64,000 nt of DNA from Rallus limicola (GCA_022605955.1 JAKCOZ010000007.1:29109491-29173490), one strand, 5' to 3'. Numbered from the stretch's first letter, positions 12,305 through 25,898 are shown. Numbers and translations: made by a program. The notes: a model not told the origin generated them from the sequence alone.

Positions 12305-15177
12305 CTTATTCTTTGTTGTGCTTCCTCTTTCTTCAGGCCTGACCCTTGGTTTCATGCAGCAGAATCTCAGGCGTTGATTTTTAAAAATAATTAATTTAAT
12401 TGAAAGGTGCAGCAGCAGGATCAGTCCATGTTGGGTGCCTCCAAGGAGAGGAACCCAGAACAAAGAAACCCCAGGGCAGCGATACCCTCAGAACCCATAT
12501 ACCATGTGTGTCCAGGCAAGCAGGCTGTTATCTTGTTGATTTGTAGTTTCCACAGTTGTCATCAAAGGTTGGATTGTCCTTATCTTGTGGTTTACACTCC
12601 TTGAAGACCTGCTCTTACTGGTGCAACATGGAGAACTGAAGAATCCTAGACTTGCAAAAACACGACTGAGACATTAGTGTGATATCAAAATACTTTCCCA
12701 TGCTAAAAGTCTAAATCCCTCTGTACTAGCTGTCAGGAAAGCTACTAGGAAAATTACTGAGATAAATAGCTCTATCATGGCCTAAAGGCTTCAGCGAATC
12801 TAGCCAGTCATGCTAAGTAAAGCTAAGCAAACAGCACAAATCACACCCTATTATAATCCTAAGTAATTTATTCTAATTAAAACTTACTTATTTACTTTAA
12901 ACAACTAATAACCCTCAACAGTCCATACGGCTGAGGAGCTGTTTTACAAAGTCAGGACAGTTACTAGTTCAGCTATATCAAAATACAACCATGCCACACA
13001 GCCTTCCACTACACTGCCTGCAGGGTAGTCGCCATAGCCACCATCAATCCTGCAGCAAACCAATTAAGACGCCGTCCCAAAAAGCCATTAATCCCTGAGC
13101 CCAGCACAGCAGGCATCCAAGCTCGTTAATGGGCAGTGAGCACAAGAAGCTGCTGAACAGATCTTCAGTGCAGCTGTGGATCTGTTCCCTGGGACATGAT
13201 CACGGAATTAGAGTTTTATTAATAAATCCTTGACCAACGATATCTACCTCTTATTTTAGGATGATCAGAGTGGCTTGTTATTTTTCTCTTGTACCTCTTG
13301 TACAAATGTATCTCAGTCTGCAGACTGGAGACACAAAATCTATGATGTTGTATATCCATATGCATGCAAAAAATCTTAACAGACACAGAGCAGAAAATAG
13401 GAACATGCTGGATTCCACTAGAGCTATCCAGATACCCGAGTCTCCTTGTGGGATTTCAGTCTTCTGTTCATGGAAGGATGTTGTGAACTGACTATATATA
13501 TATAACTTTATAATTAATTCTACTGTATTCTGACTGAAAGCTGAAGTCTTTTAGCAAATCATATAGGGTAAACAACAAGCACACCAGTTTTGTTGTTATT
13601 AAAGTATAGATTAAAATAGTCCTCCTTCAAATTGTAGTTATTTTTAAAGGTATTTCCTATTATGTCTCTCTGCTGTATGAATCATGAACTGATGCTGGTA
13701 ACTTGGCAACTGCAGTAGTTATATCTGGCAGCTCACACAGTTTGAAGAGATGGAACAGATCTTTTCTACAACCTATCTCATTTTCTAGCTCTGTTCTAAT
13801 TGCCACACATGTGAAACCTATTGTTCCCACCACTGATGGGAACCTAGCAATTGCAAGGACTTTATATAAATTCCCTGTTGCTGATTTTGTGAATTTTGGA
13901 AGAAAACTCCCATGAAACAAGGATTTATTCTGTTAAGAAGCATATCCAAGAACTTGGAGAATGGAGGATGAATAAGTTCGGTAACTTCCCTAGACTGTGA
14001 TTTAGGAGAGGTGGAAGTTTAAAAAGAGCAAATGAACAAAGGGAATTAAAAAAAGAGAAAGAATACTGATGTTATTTCCCCGGTCCCAGGCAAAGCATCA
14101 CCCTTTTCTCCAAATCAGTCTCAAAACACCTTTCAGTCTATCAGTGGGAGAAAGAACTATTTGTCAAATGCAGATCCAAAAAATCTCAGCTCCACGTGTT
14201 TCCCTAAGTGATGAAGGCTGTAGAAATGGAGGTTAACTGTCTGTAGCTGAGAATCAGGCTGGAAGGAAAAGAAATGGCAACAAAATAAGAAAAGCTTAAT
14301 GTTTTAGGAAACATGCACAGTTATATATCCTGCTAAGTATCATGAGCAAATGGCAGTCTTGCAATTAGCGTTCAATCAAATCTGAGGAAGGGACTCAGAT
14401 GTATTGACTTTATGATCCTGTTTACTAATTATCTGGTTCTATCTATCAAATACAGATATTTTCTTATTAAAATCAAAGTTACATCTACTAACATTGTATC
14501 TGATCTAATTTTAGAGAAAATCTAATTATTATCTAAATAATATCTACATAATCTCCTGGAAGAGAGTTAGAAGGAAGACTAAATACTGCTATATCCACTC
14601 TGGAGATAATATAACTGAAGCAGACATGGAGAAGGAAAAAAATAAAAGAAATAACATCTAGACACAATAGATCTGGACATGGTGCAGATGTCTTTCCCCT
14701 TCTCTGACTCTAAATGCTGAGATATGTTGCAGTTTTTCAGTGAATTTAGTCCTCATTGGCTATGTCTATTCCCCTAAATTAAACTGTGCCAAAGATCCTG
14801 GGAATGGTAATTCATTAATACACAATGGTAAACTCTTAGAATAACCTCTGGCATGATTTTTCCCCAATCCAGTTAGTTCCCTCCTACATATTTCCCAGTC
14901 AAGGTTAAAAACTTGGCATGGCCAAGCAGCCCTTCCCATGGGTGGTCTGCACATGGTTCACCTGTTTTGGGTCTGACGGATGCAAACTGTGGCATACCAG
15001 TTGGCCTCCGTGCTGGAGAAAGTCTTGGACATGTTTCATTTACCAGTATGATCACAAACTCCTTGGGAACATGGCACTCTCTAGAAATAATACAAACTGG
15101 AAATTTGGCCAATAGCAATGCACAACATCAGAATCTTCTCACTCATTGCAGAAGCTACAGACAGACACATTATGGTG
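12305..15177. other. unique sequence, nothing recognised
   Basis: No gene or repeat family recognised in about 2.9 kb. A short (TA)6 run lies at 13493-13504. The paired opposite-strand open frames at 13660-13920 and 14873-15118 have no recognisable domain. Confidence 0.5.
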
Positions 15178-15500
15178 ATCACAGAATCACAGAATTACAA
15201 GGTTGGAAAAGACCTTTAAGATCATCAAGCCCAACAGTTCCCATCCTATGCTAAACCATATCCCTAAGTACCCCACCTACCCTTTTTTTAAACACATCCA
15301 GGGATGGTGACTCAAACCCCTCCCTGGGCAGCCTGTTCCAGGCCCTGACAACTCTTTTAGTGAAAATTTTTTTCCTAACACCTAATCTGAACCTGCCCTG
15401 GTGCAGCTTTGTGCCATTTCCCCTTCTCCTATCTCCTGTCATCTGGCCTCCTTTCAGGTAGTTATAGGTGGTGATGGGAAGCACAAAATTGTACTGGATC
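15178..15500 (-). mobile_element. CR1 LINE 3' fragment with readable ORF2 tail
   Basis: The 3' terminal repeat is at 15178 (gatcacagaatcacagaatt) followed by 'aaggttggaaaagaccttta'. On the minus strand the ORF2 C-terminus is still largely open (15251-15517), with [37 protein letters not shown] and [13 protein letters not shown], the standard CR1 ending. The reading frame being nearly unbroken suggests a comparatively young copy, although it is severely 5'-truncated and cannot be active. The terminal motif and diagnostic peptide make this one of the surest CR1 calls here. Confidence 0.93.
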
Positions 15501-16065
15501 CCAGTTTCAAATCCCATTGGAAGTGAATGCCCATTTTTTTCTAAATGCCTTTCTTTGCAATACTACCGATTTGCACAGATAATTGCATTTGCACCACAGA
15601 AACTGCTGTCAAAGATCTAGTGGCTTTTTCCCCATTCAGAATACTTCGTTCTTTCTGCCCGATATCTTTGAATCAGACAGTTAAGATGAATGTTTTTCTG
15701 TTACCAAATACAATCAATTCTAAGTCAAGACCTGAATTTATTTTGTGACATGGAGAAAATTTATTAATATCCCCTTTATATCTACTTCTAGAAATGTATC
15801 TCATCTTAAATTAAAGTGTCTAAAATTTGCTAGTAGCATCTGATTTATTCCTCTGGAAAGAGAAGAGGCACTGATACATGTTTAGATCTGATCACTACTA
15901 GAAGTGCTTAGTGCATAAAAAACCTGTGCAGAGTGTGTAGAGAAAAGTAATAGAAATGTGGTGACTGGTGGGAAGGGGGAATGAATGGAAATGTCTGGCC
16001 ATGTTTTGAAGATATGTAGAGATTAACAGCTCATCACAATCCTAGCATGCAGCAAAGTGCAGCTT
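15501..16065. other. unique sequence between two CR1 copies
   Basis: About 0.56 kb with no recognised element or coding signal. Confidence 0.5.
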
Positions 16066-16392
16066 AGAATCATAGAATCATTGAATATCCTGAGTTGGAA
16101 GGGACCCATAAGGATCATCAAGTCCAACTCCTGGCTCCACTCAGGGACAGCCAGCATGGGACTGAGTACATCCTCCAGACACTTCTTGAACTCAGTCAAG
16201 CTGGGGGCTGTGACCACTTCCCTGGGGATCCTGTTCCAGTGCCCAACCACCCTCTCAGTAAAGAACCTCTTCCGAATATCCAACCTAAACCTCCTGTCAT
16301 AGCTTCATACCATTCCCTTGGGTTCTATTTGGCCAGTTGCCAAAGAGAGGAGGTCAGTGCCTGCCCCTTTGCTCCCGCCTTGTCATGAAGCC
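16066..16392 (-). mobile_element. CR1 LINE 3' fragment
   Basis: It starts with 'agaatcatagaatcattgaa' then 'gagttggaagggacccataa', the CR1 3' end in reverse. Minus-strand ORF2 tail peptides are present: [20 protein letters not shown] and [19 protein letters not shown]. It continues leftwards in element terms to 'gaggtcagtgcctgcccctt' and is then 5'-truncated. It shares the orientation of the copy at 15178 but has a different sequence subtype, so it is probably an independent insertion. Confidence 0.92.
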
Positions 16393-16888
16393 ATCGTCAT
16401 AGAGACAAAGGACAGTGAGTAAATCCTGACAACCCATGAAGGTGAAATGGGGCGGAGACACTAAACACCATTAGGCCCAAAAAGCGTGTGCAGACATAAG
16501 CATAAGGGCCCCAAAAGAGCAGACAGGATGAGGACTCAGTAGATGGTGTCCTGTTTCCATCTGGGATAGATCTGCTGAATTCAGGCATCTTTGATGCTGA
16601 ACAGACTGCCTGTGTAAATACATCCTGCTTCTTGTCTGTGGCAGTGTGAGATTGCATGAGTGAAAGCAGTGTTCATGTAAGGTAAATCACCTTCCAGTCC
16701 CGTTTGCAGGGAACAACAAGATCAGGGCAGTGACATGAGGGTAGACGAGCCGGAACTGAGGGTGACCATGCACAGGCATCAAAAGACATAAGTAGCCATG
16801 TTACAGACAGTGGAATATTCATCTCACCTTTGCATATCTAAATAAGAATACTATGTTTTGATTAGATGATAGCTTGGCTATCAAAGAC
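16393..16888. other. unique sequence, nothing recognised
   Basis: About 0.5 kb between a CR1 fragment and a solo LTR; no coding or RNA signal seen. Confidence 0.5.
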
Positions 16889-17945
16889 TGTGGTGGGTGG
16901 ATGCTGGCTGGAGGCCAGATGCCCACCAAAGCTGCTCTATCCTCAGCTGGACAGAGGAGAAAATAATGAAAGGCTTATGGGTTGAGATAAGGACAGGGAG
17001 AGATCACTCAGCAATTAATGTTGTGGGCAAACAAGACTCAACATAGAATATAATGCATCTAATTTATTACCCAATCAAAACAGAGTAGGATAATGAGAAA
17101 TAAAACCAAATCTCAAAACGCGTCCCCCCACCCCTCCCATCTTTCCAGGCTCAACTTCACTCCTGAATTCTCTTCCTTCTCCCCCACAGCAGCACAGGGG
17201 GATGGGGAATCGGGGTTGGGAACAGTTCATCACATATGGTCTTTTCTGCTCCTCCTTCTTCAGGGAGTACTCCTCACACTCTTCCCCTGCTCCGGTGTGA
17301 GGTCCCTCTCACAGGAGACAGTCCTCCATGGACTTCTCCAACATGAGTCCTCACCATGGGCTGCAGGTATTCATGAACTGCCCTATGTGGCTTCCACACA
17401 GTGCTGACCTTCAGGACCAGACTGCTCCAGCATAAGTCCCCCACAGGGTCACAAGTCCTGCCAGTAAACCTGCTCCAGTGTGGGCTTCTCTCTCCACGGG
17501 GCCACAGGTACTTCCAGGAGCTTGCTCCAGTGCATTCTTCAGGTGTCTCCACCTGCTTCACCATGGGGTCCACCATGGGCTGCAGGGGAATCTCTACCAC
17601 TCATCATCCTGCATGGGCTGCAGGGGGACAACCTGCTTCAACATGGCCTTCTCCACAGGCTACAGGGGAATCGCTTCTCCAGCACCTGGAGCATCTCCTC
17701 CCCCTCCTTCTTCCCTGCCCTTGGTGTCTGCACTCCTTTCTCTGGTGGCAAAAAGCTGAAACTTTAGGGTTTTTTTCCTTCTTAAATATGTTATCCCAGA
17801 GGCACTACCACTGTCACTGATGTCTTGGCCTTGGCCAGCAGTGGGTCCATTGTTGAGCCAGACTGCATTGGCTCTATTGGACCTAGGTAAAGCTTCTAGC
17901 AGTTTCTTGCAGAAGAAGTCAACCTTGCCATACAAGCCAAAATCA
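16889..17945 (-). mobile_element. solo LTR of an avian endogenous retrovirus (family A)
   Basis: In minus orientation this is an avian LTR of about 1.06 kb. The 3' end lies at 16889 (ctgtggtgggtggatgctgg, giving ...CCACCACA on the element strand) and the 5' end near 17945 (TGATTTTGG... on the minus strand). The same family recurs in plus orientation at 50591-51755; shared segments include the 'agagatagagcgactttggt'-like 3' end and the GC-rich imperfect tandem array (ccatgggctgcaggggaatc). An AATAAA polyadenylation signal is on the minus strand at 17063-17068. Flanks AAGAC (16884-16888) and AAGAA (17946-17950) could be a 5-bp target duplication with one mismatch. No internal retroviral genes adjoin it, so it is read as a solo LTR left by LTR-LTR recombination. 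Open frames inside (for example 17401-17820) are artefacts of the GC-rich array. Confidence 0.85.
17250..17720 (-). repeat. GC-rich imperfect tandem array inside the LTR
   Basis: Within the family A LTR, units of roughly 50-70 bp built around 'ctgctccag...gggctt...cc(a/c)yggg(c/g)ctgcagg' recur at least six times with heavy variation. The same array is present in the copy at about 50880-51310, so it is a constitutive minisatellite-like part of the LTR and not a local expansion. It accounts for the long open frames in all three phases. Confidence 0.7.
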
Positions 17946-20900
17946 AAGAACCTGCTTTTTCTGTCAGATAGTCTGTAGCGCTTGGGAGACAAACATGCAT
18001 GCCTTTGTTTGCAATTGTTAGTATTGATCCTGCTACTCATTGGACACTTAATGTGTTAGAAATCCAGAAGATCTACTCATTGTAAGCAAGATATCTTCTC
18101 TGGATACCTCATATTCACTTGGAAAAAGTGTAAAATAATTTTAGTTTAGAAGCCTAAAAGTATCCCCAGGAATGTCTAGCAAGCTAAGCCTTTTACAAAG
18201 ACCATCACTTCTAAGATGAAAGCTTGTTATAAAAAATGACAACAAAACTCCAATATCCCATAATATAAATAAGGTGGAAATTAAACAACAAGCTAATATT
18301 ACAGAAAAGGTAGAATCAAAATATATCCAATTTTTTTCTATTCTGTATCTGTTTTAGAACTTGTACTGGTAATTAAATACACTTGGAAAATAAATTCAGC
18401 AATATACAGGAAAATGAATGAAAATATAATAAATCTTGATCAGAACTATTGTAAAAAGAATGGGCAAGGAACTGGAGGCTTCAAAAATGAGCCAAGAGGA
18501 AATCATATATTGAAGTGTGTGAATGTATGTTTATATACATCAACAGTCTGAGTGTGGGTGGTGAGGATGCCTATTGCAAATACGATTGGATAAACAATAT
18601 GTAAAGCAAAACAGGTTAAATCAGCACAAGACATCTTAGCAAAATACCTGTCAGCTATTGTAAAAGGCTTCAGTATACGAATAACTCATTAAAAAATCTT
18701 GTCCAGAAAGACTGGGGAATGGGGGAGGAAGAAAGTAGTCTTGGAAAGAAATACTAGTAGCAATATGCAAGATTTTATCAAATATTAACACAGCATTTGA
18801 CACATGGGGAGCTGTTAATATTAAAATATAGTACTGAAATTACTTACATTTTTCCTTCTGATTTATTTTAGGAAAACATATTTTCCTTTCTTTTTTCTTT
18901 CCTTTCCTCTCCCTAGAATTCATTTACAAATCAGATATCACATCTGTCATTCTCTTGTTCAGATGATTTGTACAGTTCTTATTGAAAGTTGGTGATTTAG
19001 GTTAGGGTCATAGCAAGAATTATTCCTTGCCTAAGGTTTCAATGAGGTGGCAAGATAATTCATTCTGAACATGTGCTCAGTAGAGTTCATTTCTATTTAT
19101 TACTTATTTTAAGTGAACTAATCTAAATTAAAATCTCCTTGAATCAATACCTCATTTTTATCATGGAGAATTCTGACTATATCATACAAATCATTTAACT
19201 GTTCCTGTATCCAGCAGAACTGAAATGGCTTTGAGGTGAAAATGGGCTTTTTTCCTACCAAATCAACTTGCACATCAATGCCCCATACGGTCACTGGCAT
19301 TAGAGCAGAACTCTCCCCAAGCTGTACATCTCAAAGAACATCAGCTCTTTGTATTCTCATAAACCAGCAAACTCTGTTTGTCTTTGCATCATTACAGGAT
19401 TATCCAAGTAAAATAATAGTAAAATACCAACAAGGGGCACTAATTTATACCTGACATGGAAAATAATTTTTTATCCTTTCAACTTCACATTTGAGTTATC
19501 AAAATGAATAGTCCATTCGTGCTGCTGGTAGCCAACAACATTGTACTAATTTTGTGACTGATTCTAATGCTTTTGTTGTTGGAAGGATGGAGTGGAAGAA
19601 TTTTCGGAACAGATTTTGTTCTAGTGTTGCATCTTTATGTAAAGGTACTGTCAGAAAGTAAGGGATGGGGGGTTCATTCTCCTGACAAAGGCAATAAAAA
19701 ACTTTTAGAAGACACTCAGTCATGTCTTGTTCTTTTCATTATTCTTTTATGTTCCACTTGTATTACATGGTCTACAATCGATTCATAAAATACAATAAAA
19801 AATCCTGGTTCACGCACACACAAATTGCCATAGCTGCATAAAATATGTACTGCAGATACTTTAGAATCCCAAATACCCCTACACATTTCACGTTTTTTCC
19901 TTTTTATTTCTTGGCCTTCTCAGTTATGCCTATGAATTTTCAAGTGCAAGACTTATGAAAACATATTTCAAAATGCGCTTTATTCAGCAAAGCATTTCAG
20001 CATGTACCTATCTTTAATCATGTGAATAGGCCCCTTGAAGTCCTTTGGACCTATATGCTAAAATATCTTGCTCATTTCAGTCTTGGTGTGAGGGAGAACT
20101 GAGTACTCTGCACACTATCAGCACACTTCAGTACATAGTCAATCTAAACCATGGGTAGCTTTACTTTAATCCCTAAAACTGAGCACTTAGTTGGAAAACC
20201 CAGAGGAACCATTGACTGACACTAAAGCTGCATTACTGCCCATGTCTGGGCATGCCTTAGTGACATCTTGAAGCTCTGGGGAGCAGCTATCCACATCCTT
20301 CCTCATACACCCCAGGAGGTGTTTTCTGACTGATTAGAGGACAAGGAACCTGGCACACATCAGAAGGTAAACACGGCCACAGCACTGAGTGCTAATCATA
20401 TTGCTTCCAGTCAATTTGTAGGTGTTAGAACCAAAAAGTGTAAATGAGATATGGCATGAGAGGCATGAACTTACAGACGGGTGCACACAGATTGATTACA
20501 AAATTCATGAGCTACTTAGCCCCTAAGAGAGGCTCACAAGATGCAGGGGTGTTCAAGGCCTCATTTTCCAAAACGCCCATGCATAGACCTAGCTCGGGGT
20601 TTCTTGCAGTGTCCCTGCTACATGGTCATGCCTGTGCCTTTAGATCTGAGAAAACAGTGCACTGTAAATAGATATGAGAGTGTGTGGTCACATTTCAAAA
20701 TAAATAACTTTAAAATTAATCAAAATAAATCATCTAAAGATTTAAGAATATGCCATTCATGTCCATGAACCTGTCTTCTCTCAGAAAAACTACTGCATTA
20801 TTCAGCCCTTGAAGTACCATGTACAGAGCTACTTTTTTAGATGGATTGACTCAGTTTTGAGCTCTTTTCCTTACGTAGAAAAATGGACTGTATAAAGCTA

Positions 20901-23533
20901 AACTATGCTGCAGTGTCGGAGTGTATGTAAGTCTTTAACTGTATGCTGTGGTTCACTGCTTCTCTTTCTTTCTTAAGAGCACATGGGTATGCTGTAAAAG
21001 AGAGACTCTACTTTCAGATTTGTGGAGCTTGATTTGAGAGAAAACATCAATCTCTTGAACTGACAGGTTTTACAAGAACAAATCTGGATCTTCCAACACC
21101 TTCTTCCAGCTTCACAACTGCTCTTCCATGCTGCCAACCTCCTCTACCTCCTTTACAGGAGAAAGTATATTGGACCCCAAAATAGAAGCATTTCCACCAG
21201 GTTTCTAAAATACAGCTCCCCTATGTAATTGCCGTTGCCCCTAACAACTCTTAAAAATGTGACAAGTGACAACACTTAGCCACCAATCAAGCTATATTTA
21301 AAATTTGAGAGGACAAGGCTTGAGAACTGTATGACAAACACTCTGTGTTGGTCCATGGGAATAGGTTAGAAGAAGACCTGGTGGGTATATTCCACCTCTA
21401 ACTGCTGCTGTGCTAACTAGGGGATTAAAATAAAGTGAAATTAGCACATCTCTGACATAGCCCCTTTTTGACAAAGACTAGAATGAGCCACACTGCGGGG
21501 TCCACTCTGTCTCTGCCTTGGCATTAAACTCAGGAGATAAAATTATTTCAGACATAATACCTTTAATACAGGAATAGTGAATAAGCTTATAGGAAGAGCA
21601 TGTAGTTCTTCTGATAGTTGTACCTGTTCTCTCAGCCTCTGATTAAAATTTCCTAATGCTGAAGTTCTTAATTCCTAAATGTTTCAGTAAAAACCACAAA
21701 GGAAACAAGATTTCAAAAGTTTTGGTGAGATAAGGAAAGGTGAAGCAATACCACACTGTTCATTCTGTATCAGCCTTTCATTAAAAAATATTTGCCCTAC
21801 TGGGAGTAAGGGGTGGAGGGGAGCTTGCTGTGTGTGTCAGACCTTTAGTAGATAAATCTACTTGAAGAATAGGGAATGCAGCATATGACACACATTTTCA
21901 CCAAGACAAGAATTTATAGGCATATAGGTATCTGTTTTATACTGTAAGGAAAAAAATGCTTGTTTAGGCAGGCATAAGATTCAGGATGTTACAGAGAATT
22001 TACCCTTCTGAGAAAGAAGCCTGACCTAGATTCCCTTCCACATAAATAAAGTTGCATAAAATAGAACTAAACCTATTGAGAAACATAGCAAATGCGTAAG
22101 CTTTCATAACACATAAACCTTTGTCTGCAGTATTACCACTAAATCCTCTGAACAGCAGATGATGAAATGGACTGCAGTTTCTTTCTCTGTTTCTGTGACA
22201 CACACGTTTACTTTTTTTTATAAGTCCTTCTCAAAAACTCTTTGGTTGATCTGATACAAAAAAGTAACATATACCAAAGCAATGTATTAAGGAGAGATGT
22301 TCTCCTGCATGGGGAATCTGAAAACAGGCTGGGGAAGATCTTCATTAAGGTCAGAAAGCAACTCTCAAAGGAAAAGCACCATATACTTCTGGAAAGGCAA
22401 GTTTAAAAGTGTTTCTGGTCCTGTTTATTTGAATGAAGTGTGGCTTTCCTCTTTGGGAACAGAAAAGTTTGAAGATGTCTTTATCTCTGTGGAAACCACC
22501 TTCACTCTCCTTCCCAAATGCTGTATAAAAAGCTGTCACAGAGTAGGAAGAAAAGTGCTTTACAATGTAAGAAACCGTTTCTCCCTCATCTGGCCTGAGG
22601 TAAAAAGAAATGTCTATATACATGTAACTGGTAGCTGAACCTTGAAAGGCTAGGAGCTCTGGTTTGGCAGCAGAATTACTCTAGTTCAAAGAAGCAAATA
22701 TGTTGTGGCCTTATTGCTTTAGGCACACCTATTTATCAATGTTAGTGATAGGATCACACAGAAAAACTGGGCAGGCATTCAAGAATCAGAGAGGCATTAA
22801 CCATATTGCTTTGTGTGAAACAGTGACTTCTGGGGAGCAGCAGATAGGGATCAGTTGTCCTCCCCTAAATCTTCTGAGACCCTCCTGGTTCCCAACTGAC
22901 CACTACGTATGCCGCTCTCTGCTCTGTTCATGAAAAGAGTACTCTTTTTAAATTGTGAAAGAGAACAGTAAGTGTTACTGTTGGAGATTTGGTTTTATTC
23001 TACTTGTGTTAGAGTGAAGTTGTGAAACAAAACACTTGACATTTCTGCTTGTCTGAGAACAAAACCAGAGAGCAAAACCTGTGGTCTGAGTCAACCTTGT
23101 GTATGGGATTTCATCTACTTCGAGGATGAAGCAAGGTCATCCTATGCATGTGGGGATGGGAGTGAAGCTGAACCTTGAACTTCTCTTTTTGATGCTGAAG
23201 TTCAGAAATGTTCACGTAAGAGGTTTCAGCTCTCTTCTTAAAAAGAAAAACAGCTATGAATGTAAACATAAAGAAACTTCAGGCAAGCCTTCAAATGGTA
23301 ATACTCTTTGAAAATTTTAAAATTGTATGTTCTACATTAGGGTAGCGCCAGAAAATCAAGCCACTTGCCAACTGCTCCATTTCTGCCAGGGACCCCAGAC
23401 CCTGTCCAAGGTTCACACTTGTGCCACATCTGCTCTTTTGCCAAGGGTGGCTCAACCAGGCCAGCAGATTTGTCCTATGTAGGACAAAACCACACTGATA
23501 GTTTGGATGTATGGTTCATGGCTGAGCTTCCTT
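17946..23533. other. unique AT-rich sequence, no gene recognised
   Basis: About 5.6 kb without a recognised repeat. The sequence is AT-rich with many short open frames. The only stretch that drew attention is a minus-strand frame at about 19118-19420 with a single in-frame stop and protein-like composition, discussed as a weak finding. Opposite-strand frames at 22297-22638 and 22351-22623 are mirror shadows of each other without domains. Confidence 0.5.
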
Positions 23534-23625
23534 CATAGAATCATAGAATCATAGAATCATAGAAAGGTCTGATTTGGAAGGCACCCCAAGGATCACAGAG
23601 CTCCAACCCCCCTGCCACATAGCAA
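23534..23625 (-). mobile_element. CR1 LINE 3' tip
   Basis: Four tandem octamers (catagaat x3, catagaaa) at 23534-23565 are followed by 'ggtctgatttggaaggcacc', 'ccaaggatcacagagctcca' and 'acccccctgcc'. This is only the last 90 bp or so of a CR1 element, read on the minus strand, with a longer octamer repeat than the other copies here. Confidence 0.9.
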
Positions 23626-25538
23626 AATATGTAAATGCAGCTTCAGTGGATTTCAGTCTTGGATCAAGAATCAACAAACAGCCTAAAATTTTGTCTTACA
23701 CCACATCCTGAAACAGAGAGTTTGAGTTTTTGTATCCCTGCTCTAGCTATGTCAGCATTGTTGACATGTATTGCAGTGTTATTTTTATAAGGTTGTAGGC
23801 AAGGCATGTGTTTTAACTGGATGAATCATGTCAGCAGTCGAAAGTTTTATCCTCTCCTCCTTCACCCATCATTCAGTACACATCACAAATCAGCATCTCA
23901 AGTAATTGCAGCCAGATTTGATTTCTTACACAAAGTGTCATGAGTAAAGAACAATGTTGCCATTTATTTGATGATCACTCACTGATTGCGTTGTTATTGT
24001 CGATTTACCCTACAGATTATTTGGAACTCTGGCAAATGATACCGACATTCACTTCTGTATTTATGCAAGTGAAATTGCTCAGGGACTGAGATGAAGATTT
24101 TAAATGGCTGAATGCTTAAGGAATTGCAAATGTAGAGAAGGTATAAAAACACATTGTTTGTCCTTGAAATGCAGACAAGATGTGCAAGTGAGTGACTCAA
24201 TGCATGTCTTTCCTGTCTCTCACCTTCCTAAAGTAAGATTTAAGAGGGTTTGACATGAATATAAATCTGGCTCTGGTTCTCAACTCTTAAGGGATTTAGA
24301 GGATGTTTGTAGAGAATGAACAGAGATGTTCAGGTGATCCTGTCTGTGATTCTGCGTAGATAATGTCCTTACTTTCACCCAAGAGGTTGCAATGTGGGGT
24401 TATTCTCCTCAGACAAAAGTGGGAATGGAGCCGACATCTCTAGACCAAGTAGCCTGAGCAAGGGCTCTCCAGTCAGTAGAAAAAATTACTGTTCTTCCTC
24501 CTGTCATGTTTTATACGAGCTATATATAGATAATGCTATCAGTATTATCTGAGAAGGCACTGAAGTGCTTTCTCTGTGGATCCTTGGGGTTCTATGTGTG
24601 AACTGAGCCCCTCACCACATTGCACTGCTACTTCCAAGTGTAGAAATGCCTGGAACAGGATGTTTAGGTTCCTAGAGACATACCAGTAACTCATGGTATG
24701 TGGGGGCTCTGAAAGTATTCACACTTTCAGTGGCTGTTGGGTGGGAATTTGATGTCTAGCTCTTCTGCAGCTGAAACATCTGATGCAGTTTCCTCATCAC
24801 AGCTCTTCTCCCACACCAACGAAGGACTTAGGAAATGACCGTTCCATAATAAAATTTATGGTATGCCGAAGGCCCATCTGTGGGAAGCTAATTGTTTTTC
24901 CTCAGCCACTTCCATATTTATTTTCACTTTCATCATCTCTGTAACTGCATTTGAACTAGAGGCCACAGCAATCATGGCAACCACCCACACTGACAGCACA
25001 TGCTTTTATTTTTCTTGGCAACAATTATTTATCCAGCTTGTCAAGTTGCTGATGACATTGAAATAGCATCTGTTTCACACTGTCTGCATAACTTAATGCA
25101 GAAAGACACAGTTCTCTAGCCCATTTTATTGATTCTTGTGACATTTCCTTATATTTAACTTCTCTGTTCTTGGCATCTTTTCTTTTTCTTGGCCTTGGCT
25201 TGCTAACTGTATCCTTGTTCTTTTTATTAGTTTATTTGCTGCTGCTAAGTAACAATTTCATTCTCCCAGTGAGATCCTTCCAAAGACCAGTCTCCAAATC
25301 TTTCCATTGTTCCCTGTACTGCCTTAGAGCTCTGCAATCCACACATACTCCCTGGAGCAATGCTTTACTTGATCCGCAATAAATCTGTGATAAACTGCAG
25401 GATCACTTGGAAATAGGACACTACTGTGCAATAGGTAAAATAATCACTAGAGGAGATGGTAAGCCAGGCCTGCCTGTCACATCGTGCCTCTCTGCTGAAA
25501 GCTGTGACTCTCAGGAACATCTCAGTAAGGACCACCTC
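23626..25538. other. unique sequence, nothing recognised
   Basis: About 1.9 kb without recognised repeat, RNA gene or coding domain. The hydrophobic open frame at 25170-25382 is short, T-rich and unsupported. Confidence 0.5.
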
Positions 25539-25898
25539 GCAGAATCATAGAATCCCAGAATGCATTGGTTTGAAGGCATTTTTAAAGGTCATCTAATCCA
25601 ACCCAGCTGCAGTAAGCAGGGACATCTTCACTAGATCAGGTTGCTCAGAGCCCCATCAAGCCCGACCTTGAATATCTCCAGGGATGGGGCCTCCACTACC
25701 TCCCTGGACAATCTGTTCCACTGATCTACCCTCCTCATAGTGAAGAAAATTTTCCAACCTAAATCTCCCTTTTTCTAGTTTAAAACTGTTACCCATCATC
25801 CTAGTGCTCCATGCCCTCATGAACAGTTCTTCCCCAGCTTTCCTATAGGCACCTTTCAGGTATTGGAAGGCCTCATGTTCCAGCTGACCACAGGAGGA
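25539..25898 (-). mobile_element. CR1 LINE 3' fragment
   Basis: The 3' end is at 25539 (cgcagaatcatagaatccca, then 'aaggtcatctaatccaaccc'). It runs through 'gggatggggcctccactacc', 'tccctggacaatctgttcca' and 'tacccatcatcctagtgctc'. Minus-strand frame 25656-25904 shows tail peptides such as FKLEKGRFRLENFLHYEEG. It faces another CR1 fragment (26228-26495, plus) with their 3' ends pointing away from one another. Confidence 0.9.

Noticed and set aside
11886..12377. 163-codon plus-strand open frame
   Set aside because: Runs through a CA microsatellite (His/Thr repeats), overlaps other-phase frames and shows no domain.
17401..17820. 139-codon plus-strand open frame and neighbours
   Set aside because: Antisense read-through of the minus-oriented LTR at 16889-17945.
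22297..22638. Opposite-strand overlapping frames of 113 and 90 codons
   Set aside because: Mirror open frames of this size occur by chance; no motif on either strand.
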